Shown piece after piece: positions 59,605 through 64,000 of a DNA stretch of 64,000 nucleotides. Origin of the DNA: Variovorax paradoxus (GTDB lineage: Bacteria > Pseudomonadota > Gammaproteobacteria > Burkholderiales > Burkholderiaceae_C); the NCBI RefSeq assembly GCF_018614955.1, contig NZ_JAGGNV010000001.1, positions 62,001 to 126,000 of the forward strand, given 5' to 3'. Positions within the stretch are counted from its first letter, which is position 1. Each line of letters begins with the position of its first letter. The notes under the pieces were generated by a model. It searched no databases. It saw only the letters and a program-made list of their open reading frames with translations, and was not told where the DNA came from. The position numbers and the translations under genes are program-made.

Positions 59605-61139
59605 ACGAACAAGCGTCGTCGAACCTCGAGCACCGCATCCTGTTGCGGACCGCGACCAGCAGGGACGCGCTCATGGCGAGCGCCGTGCTGGAGCGCGCGC
59701 AGCTGGTCTCGCATACCTGCGCAGACATGCCGGAGCTGCTGAAGGAGCTCTCGCGCGGCGCCGGCGCCATCCTGCTGGCGGAGGAGGTGATCGCCGGCTC
59801 CACGCTCGCCGAACTGAGGCGCGCGCTGGCGGCGCAACCGCCCTGGTCTGATGTGCCGCTGCTCGTGCTGGCGCGGCAAGGCGCGGACTCGCGCGCCATC
59901 GCCCACGTCATGGACGAATTCGCCAACGTCACCGTGATCGAGCGGCCGGTGCGGGTCGCCTCGCTGGTGAGCGCGGTGCGCAGCGCATTGCGTGCGCGCC
60001 GCCGGCAGTACGAGCTGCGAAACGTGCTCGACGGGCTGCGCGAGTCCGACCAGCGCAAGACCGAGTTCCTCGCCACGCTGGCCCATGAGCTGCGCAACCC
60101 GCTGGCGCCCCTGAGCACCGCCTTGTCGCTGCTGACGCGCAAGAAGCCGGAGGCGGCGGAGGCCGAGAGGTACTACGAGCTGATGCGCCGGCAGGTCGAG
60201 CACATGGTGCGCCTCGTCAATGACCTGATGGAGGTCTCCCGCATCACGCGCGGCAAGATCGACCTGCACTGGAGCTCGGTGCTGCTCGACGGCGTGATCA
60301 ACGACGCAGTGGAACTGAGCCGTCCGCTGGTCGAGGGCGCCGGGCACTCGCTCGCGGTCGATCTCGTCGATTGCGGCCTGGTCGTGCGCGGCGACAGCGT
60401 GAGGCTGACGCAGGTCTTCTCCAACCTCCTGAACAACGCCGCCAAGTACACGCCGCCCGGGGGAAAGGTGAAGCTCGCGGTGCGCCAGGACAACCGGCAG
60501 GCCGTGGTCGAGGTGAGCGACACCGGCGCCGGCATCGCGCCGGCCATGCTGAAGTCCATCTTCGAGATGTTCGTGCAGGTGAGCGGAACCGCCAAGGCGG
60601 CGCAGGGCGGGCTCGGCATCGGGCTGACCCTCGTCAAGAGCCTGGTCGAGCTGCACGGCGGCAGCGTCGAGGCCGCGAGCGAGGGCCTGGGCCGCGGCGC
60701 TACCTTCACGGTGCGGCTCCCACTGGCAAGAAACACCCGCATGCCCGACCGGCACCTGCCGGCACCGCAGGATGCGTGGATGCCTTCCATCGAGCAGACC
60801 ATCCTGGTGGTCGACGACAACCGCGATGCGGCCGACAGCCTGGCCGAGCTGCTGGGCTCGATGGGCGCGACGGTGCTGACCGCCTACAGCGGCGAGGAGG
60901 CGCTGCGCCTGGCCGCGGAGCACGAGTTCGATACCGCCATCCTCGACATCGGCATGCCGGGCATGGACGGCTGCGACCTGGCGCGCTACCTGCGCGCGCG
61001 GCAAGACGGCACCGACCTCACCTTGATCGCGTTGACCGGCTGGGGCCAGCAAGGGGACAAGGAACGCATCGCGACGGCGGGCTTCGACCACCACCTGCTC
61101 AAGCCGCTGAATCTGGCTGAGCTGATGGCGGCGTTGTAG
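59601..61139 (+). CDS. Hybrid histidine kinase paired with KaiC-like protein
   Basis: A 512-residue soluble kinase. Residues 1-130 resemble a receiver fold that lacks the phospho-Asp (GAILLAEEVI in that place), i.e. a pseudo-receiver. The H-box His162 is in FLATLAHELRNPLAPL, the ATPase domain has SNLLNNAAKYTPPGG, DTGAGIAP and GLGIGLTLVKSLVELHGG, and a C-terminal receiver has ILVVDDNRDAADSL and AILDIGMPGMDG. GTG start overlaps the KaiC-like stop, so the two are translationally coupled and probably work together. Confidence 0.9.
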   Translation: MNEQASSNLEHRILLRTATSRDALMASAVLERAQLVSHTCADMPELLKELSRGAGAILLAEEVIAGSTLAELRRALAAQPPWSDVPLLVLARQGADSRAIAHVMDEFANVTVIERPVRVASLVSAVRSALRARRRQYELRNVLDGLRESDQRKTEFLATLAHELRNPLAPLSTALSLLTRKKPEAAEAERYYELMRRQVEHMVRLVNDLMEVSRITRGKIDLHWSSVLLDGVINDAVELSRPLVEGAGHSLAVDLVDCGLVVRGDSVRLTQVFSNLLNNAAKYTPPGGKVKLAVRQDNRQAVVEVSDTGAGIAPAMLKSIFEMFVQVSGTAKAAQGGLGIGLTLVKSLVELHGGSVEAASEGLGRGATFTVRLPLARNTRMPDRHLPAPQDAWMPSIEQTILVVDDNRDAADSLAELLGSMGATVLTAYSGEEALRLAAEHEFDTAILDIGMPGMDGCDLARYLRARQDGTDLTLIALTGWGQQGDKERIATAGFDHHLLKPLNLAELMAAL

Positions 61140-61146
61140 CGCGGCT

Positions 61147-62007
61147 CTACCACGCGATCGGCGCCGCCCCGAAGGACAGGAGCTTCGCGTTGACGGCGCT
61201 GAACGGATTGGGCCCGCCGATGAAGCCCGGCGCGACCGGGTGAGGCAAGGCGACGTCCGCGGCGCGCGTGTCCCAGGTTCCGGCCTGGATCGCGGCCAGC
61301 TTCACGCCTTCGCTCGCCAGCAGCTTCTGCGCCAGCTGGCCGAGGCAGAGAAAGACCACCTGGCCGCTGCCGCGCGTCGCCATCGAGCGCAGCACCTGGC
61401 CGACCACCGGCCGCCAGAACGGGATGTGGCCCTTGAGCTGTTCCGGCGCGCCGCCCGATTTGTAGCGCGTGATGGTGAGTCCGGCATTGAGGAAGAGCAG
61501 GCCCTGCGTCTGCTGCAGCCGGTCGAACAGCGCGCGCGGCGACTCCAGCCCGACGGCCGGCGTAGCGGCATGGCGCGCGAAGGAAGCCCAGCTCATCTTC
61601 AGCACCTCGTTGTCGAGCGTGCGCGCCGCGACCAGCATCCGCAGTAGCACGCGCAGGCTGTTGGCGACCGATGACGCGGGCACGCCCCAGCCGGCGATAT
61701 CGCCCTGCTCGAAGGAGCGGCCGGTCGCGCGGACCAGCGCCGGATACGGGTCCTGGCCGATCAGCACGCAGCGCACCTGCGCAGGCTCGATGCCGTCGAA
61801 GGCGCGGAAGACATGGGCGTCCGCGCGTGCACCCGGCAGCGGCGTGCCGCGCCTGGCGGGGTAGATCGGCTGCAGTGCGTCGAAGCCGAGCGTGCTGCCG
61901 ACAGCGAGCGGGTTCGGGCTCGTGCCGGCCAAATGCGTTCGCCAGCCCGGCGAGAGATCGTCATGCCAGCCGTTTGCGAAATCGCTCAGGGCGTCACGCA
62001 AGTTCAT
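61147..62007 (-). CDS. Uracil-DNA glycosylase superfamily protein
   Basis: A 286-residue protein with a UDG fold. The water-activating motif is VLIGQDPYP where family 1 has GQDPYH. LLFLNAGLTI, VVFLCLGQLAQKLL and the final PHPVAPGFIGGPNPFSAVNAKL (ends PHPVAPGF and FSAVNAKL) replace HPSPLS. The Asp and final His are kept. It could still excise uracil or another base, or be a divergent paralogue. The gene is convergent with the kinase gene (7 bases). Confidence 0.78.
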   Translation of the reverse strand: MNLRDALSDFANGWHDDLSPGWRTHLAGTSPNPLAVGSTLGFDALQPIYPARRGTPLPGARADAHVFRAFDGIEPAQVRCVLIGQDPYPALVRATGRSFEQGDIAGWGVPASSVANSLRVLLRMLVAARTLDNEVLKMSWASFARHAATPAVGLESPRALFDRLQQTQGLLFLNAGLTITRYKSGGAPEQLKGHIPFWRPVVGQVLRSMATRGSGQVVFLCLGQLAQKLLASEGVKLAAIQAGTWDTRAADVALPHPVAPGFIGGPNPFSAVNAKLLSFGAAPIAW

Positions 62008-62019
62008 GGTTGCCGGCCG

Positions 62020-63675
62020 CTACGACCAGAGGTCGCGCAGCCCCTCCTTGATCATGGCCGGCACATTCTTCTGCATGTCGAGCGCGTCCAGGTAATCAGG
62101 ATCGTCGACCACCGTCAGCCGGTCGATGGCCAGCGGCGCGACGGCGGCCGAGAGTTTGGGCGGGGCGGCAGCGAACAGCGGCCGCATCATCGCGGCGCGC
62201 AGCGTGCGGCCGCCGGGCCCGCGCAGCGGCAGGTTGGGGCGCAGGTCGACGCCGGTGTCGAGGACCTCGTCGAGCGCCAGCCGCCAGGTGCTGCCGGACT
62301 TGCGCGCCAGTCCCGCTTCGGACATGAGCTTCGGGCGCTCGGCCTTGCGCGCGAGCGCGGGCAGGCTGCGCAGCGCGCCCTTGAGCGCCTCCTGCGCCGC
62401 GGAGAGCGACAGGTTCTGCACCAGCGGGTCGGCGGCCGGGTGCGCGAAATACAGCATCCTTCTCGCGCCGCCGACCTCCAAGGACTCGCCGGAGAAACCG
62501 AGAGCGCGCATCAGCGCCTCGGCGCCGAAGCGCGCGATGCCGTTGATCATGACCAGGGAGAGGTCCGACTCCTTGGCGCGGATGAGCTGCAGGTATGGGT
62601 CACCGCTCACGCCCTCGACCACCACGAGGTCGGCGCGCTTGGCCGCAGCCAGCGAGCCCAGCGCGGCGTCCCACTCGAGCAGCCTGGCCGCGTTGCGCGT
62701 CACCATCGCGACCAGTTCGCGCGGCGTGAAGATGGCATGGGCTTCGCTCCACAGGTGCGCGACCTTCAGCTCGTTGAGCAGGTTCCTGCTGCCCGAAGGC
62801 GCCCAGTCGCATCCGAGCGAGATCGGAACGCCCGCCGCCTTGGCCGCGGCGACGTCGGCGGTGCCGCCGTAGAGCAGCAGGTTGCTGAAGGGCGACCACA
62901 CCATGCTGCCGCCCTTGGCGGCGAGGGTCTGGAAGTCCTCGGGCCGGAGGGCTGCGGCATGAATGCCGCACAGCGAGGGCGTGATCGCCCATTCGCCGGG
63001 CGCGAACTGCAGCGATTCGAAGGCGCGCCGCGCCGTCGGGTCCAGGCCTTCCGACAGGTGCAGCAGATAGCAGGTCTTCTCCTTCTTCAGGCGCGCGAGG
63101 AAGGCTTGCGCATCGCGCGCCGCCACGTCGGGCACGCGCGTGGAGACGGCGGGCAGCGTCTCGTCGTCGGTGGCTTCGACGTTGCGAACCACGCCTTTAA
63201 AGTAGCGCCGGATGCCCGCCTGGTTGGCCAGCGTGATGCCCTGGCTCGTCGTCGTGCCGCCGATCAGGGCCTTGGCCTCGACGTAGCGACAGATCGCCGC
63301 CAGCAGCTCCGGCGTCGCGGCGAGCGTCTGCATCGGCGCCGAGATCTTGCTGTGGTACTCGGCATGGCGGCTCCACTGCCCGCGGTTCGTGAACTTCTTC
63401 GGCACCTGCCACAGTGGCAGCACGTTGTAGGGCAGGTGGTTGTGCAGGTCGATCAGGCCGGGGTAGATCGTGCCGCCAATGTCCGTCACGGCCGTGTTGC
63501 CGAAGCCCGCGGGCGCCGGCGCCGCCGCATCCTGCACCGCGACGATGTCGCCGTTCTGCGTGTAGATGCGGCCGCGGGCGATCACCTTGAACGCGCCGTT
63601 CATCGTGACGATGCGCCCTTCGAGCGCGAGCTTCGGGCTGTCGGCCGGATCGAAAGGCTTCTTGCGGGTGGCCAC
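62020..63675 (-). CDS. Amidohydrolase-family protein
   Basis: A 551-residue metal-dependent hydrolase. The first metal motif is YPGLIDLHNHLPYNVLP; SLCGIHAA and a later Asp in SLGCDWAPSGSRNLLNELK provide other ligands. A RNAARLLEWDAALGSLAAAKRADLVVV segment near the end of the barrel is typical of the family. It has no signal peptide. The start at 63675 is 3 bases past the cytochrome-type gene, so the two form an operon. Substrate unknown; deaminases and dihydroorotase-like enzymes share the fold. Confidence 0.83.
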   Translation of the reverse strand: MATRKKPFDPADSPKLALEGRIVTMNGAFKVIARGRIYTQNGDIVAVQDAAAPAPAGFGNTAVTDIGGTIYPGLIDLHNHLPYNVLPLWQVPKKFTNRGQWSRHAEYHSKISAPMQTLAATPELLAAICRYVEAKALIGGTTTSQGITLANQAGIRRYFKGVVRNVEATDDETLPAVSTRVPDVAARDAQAFLARLKKEKTCYLLHLSEGLDPTARRAFESLQFAPGEWAITPSLCGIHAAALRPEDFQTLAAKGGSMVWSPFSNLLLYGGTADVAAAKAAGVPISLGCDWAPSGSRNLLNELKVAHLWSEAHAIFTPRELVAMVTRNAARLLEWDAALGSLAAAKRADLVVVEGVSGDPYLQLIRAKESDLSLVMINGIARFGAEALMRALGFSGESLEVGGARRMLYFAHPAADPLVQNLSLSAAQEALKGALRSLPALARKAERPKLMSEAGLARKSGSTWRLALDEVLDTGVDLRPNLPLRGPGGRTLRAAMMRPLFAAAPPKLSAAVAPLAIDRLTVVDDPDYLDALDMQKNVPAMIKEGLRDLWS

Positions 63676-63678
63676 GGT

Positions 63679-64000
63679 TCAGCCGTCCCTGCCGACCGGC
63701 CTGATGTTGACGCCGCGCGAGCGGTCGAGCCGGCCGCGCGCTGCGCCGGCGGCGGCCGCACCTCGCGGCGCCGAAGACGGACCGGCCGCCTGGGCCCAGT
63801 TCGCAATGCCGTTCTGCAGCTGCAGCGAGTAGTCGAGCGACAGCGCGTTCGCATCGAAGGGCGTGCCGGACTTGATGTTGCGGAAGTACAGCCGAAGCGT
63901 TTGCACCGTGGCGTTCGCCGGCGGAATCGCTGCGCGACTGGGCCGCGACAGATCGTTCTGGATCTGCGCCGTCGAATGGCAGGACAGGCAGGACGAGCGC
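63679..64000 (-). CDS. C-type cytochrome-domain protein, C-terminal part (partial)
   Basis: The frame enters from the right edge on the minus strand and ends at 63679. Near the window end it reads SSCLSCHSTAQIQNDLSRP, with a CLSCH haem motif, then a LRLYFRNIKSGTPFDANALSLDYSLQLQNGIANW segment (ends LRLYFRNIK and NGIANWAQ). The haem motif is close to the edge; the N-terminal part is outside. Such hypothetical proteins are often exported. It precedes the amidohydrolase. Confidence 0.65.
   Translation of the reverse strand, partial: RSSCLSCHSTAQIQNDLSRPSRAAIPPANATVQTLRLYFRNIKSGTPFDANALSLDYSLQLQNGIANWAQAAGPSSAPRGAAAAGAARGRLDRSRGVNIRPVGRDG

Noticed and set aside
58102..61139. A cyanobacterial-type circadian clock
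   Set aside because: There is no KaiA or KaiB and the kinase lacks the SasA N-terminal domain.
1..64000. CRISPR arrays, tRNA and rRNA genes, riboswitches
   Set aside because: No regularly spaced repeats, no tRNA cloverleaf or rRNA stretches and no known riboswitch core were recognised by eye.

Overview
The window reads as chromosomal DNA of a high-GC betaproteobacterium of the Burkholderiales, most like Comamonadaceae (Variovorax-type). This is judged from gene content and protein style, not from a database search. Genes are dense on both strands, start/stop overlaps are common, and most of the content is accessory metabolism, stress and DNA-repair functions. I saw no rRNA, tRNA, CRISPR array or prophage.

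Region 1 to 7.2 kb holds the 3' end of argB, a nucleotidyltransferase-fold gene, galE, slmA, a monofunctional catalase, small envelope proteins and a LysE-type exporter. argB and slmA, usually neighbours in this order, are separated by two genes.

Region 7.2 to 21 kb is one catabolic locus. A Nac-like LysR regulator sits between a leftward operon (aminotransferase, RraA-like aldolase, SDR dehydrogenase, zinc dehydrogenase) and rightward genes: biotin carrier, biotin carboxylase, PxpB, PxpC, a biotin-less carrier paralogue and PxpA, then an SDR and a complete polar amino acid ABC transporter. Three promoters here share one 65-bp layout: an ATA-N9-TAT site, then CGTCTTGG at a fixed distance, then a TAC-N-GT -10 element. 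This suggests one regulon for uptake and breakdown of a nitrogen-containing, probably lactam-like, compound.

Region 21 to 35.5 kb is mixed: a di-iron type metallo-beta-lactamase-fold protein, a duplicated PAP2/vanadium-haloperoxidase-like lipoprotein whose halves each lack a different catalytic His, a sulfite-oxidase-family enzyme, an M20 peptidase, an ornithine carbamoyltransferase-like paralogue, a MurA paralogue, a lipase, a cation/proton antiporter, panD and several small proteins.

Region 35.5 to 49.5 kb has membrane proteins, a MetE C-terminal homologue coupled to a hybrid histidine kinase, and a bacterial end-joining module (ku, a MerR/TPR gene, ligD). It then has stress-type small membrane proteins, a truncated xthA, a BrkB-family protein and a SUMF1-like lipoprotein gene with an in-frame amber codon in its signal peptide. 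A 161-bp MITE-like element lies beside a fragment of a sensor kinase.

Region 49.5 to 64 kb begins with a galactose-oxidase-like radical copper oxidase coupled to a c-type cytochrome and a SCO copper chaperone. Next is a DUF3348-DUF802-OmpA-DUF2894 operon whose two central proteins look like a MotA/MotB (ZorA/ZorB-like) ion-driven motor with a long coiled-coil tail. A double-domain KaiC-like ATPase coupled to a hybrid kinase, a uracil-DNA glycosylase family protein, an amidohydrolase and the end of a c-type cytochrome gene close the window.
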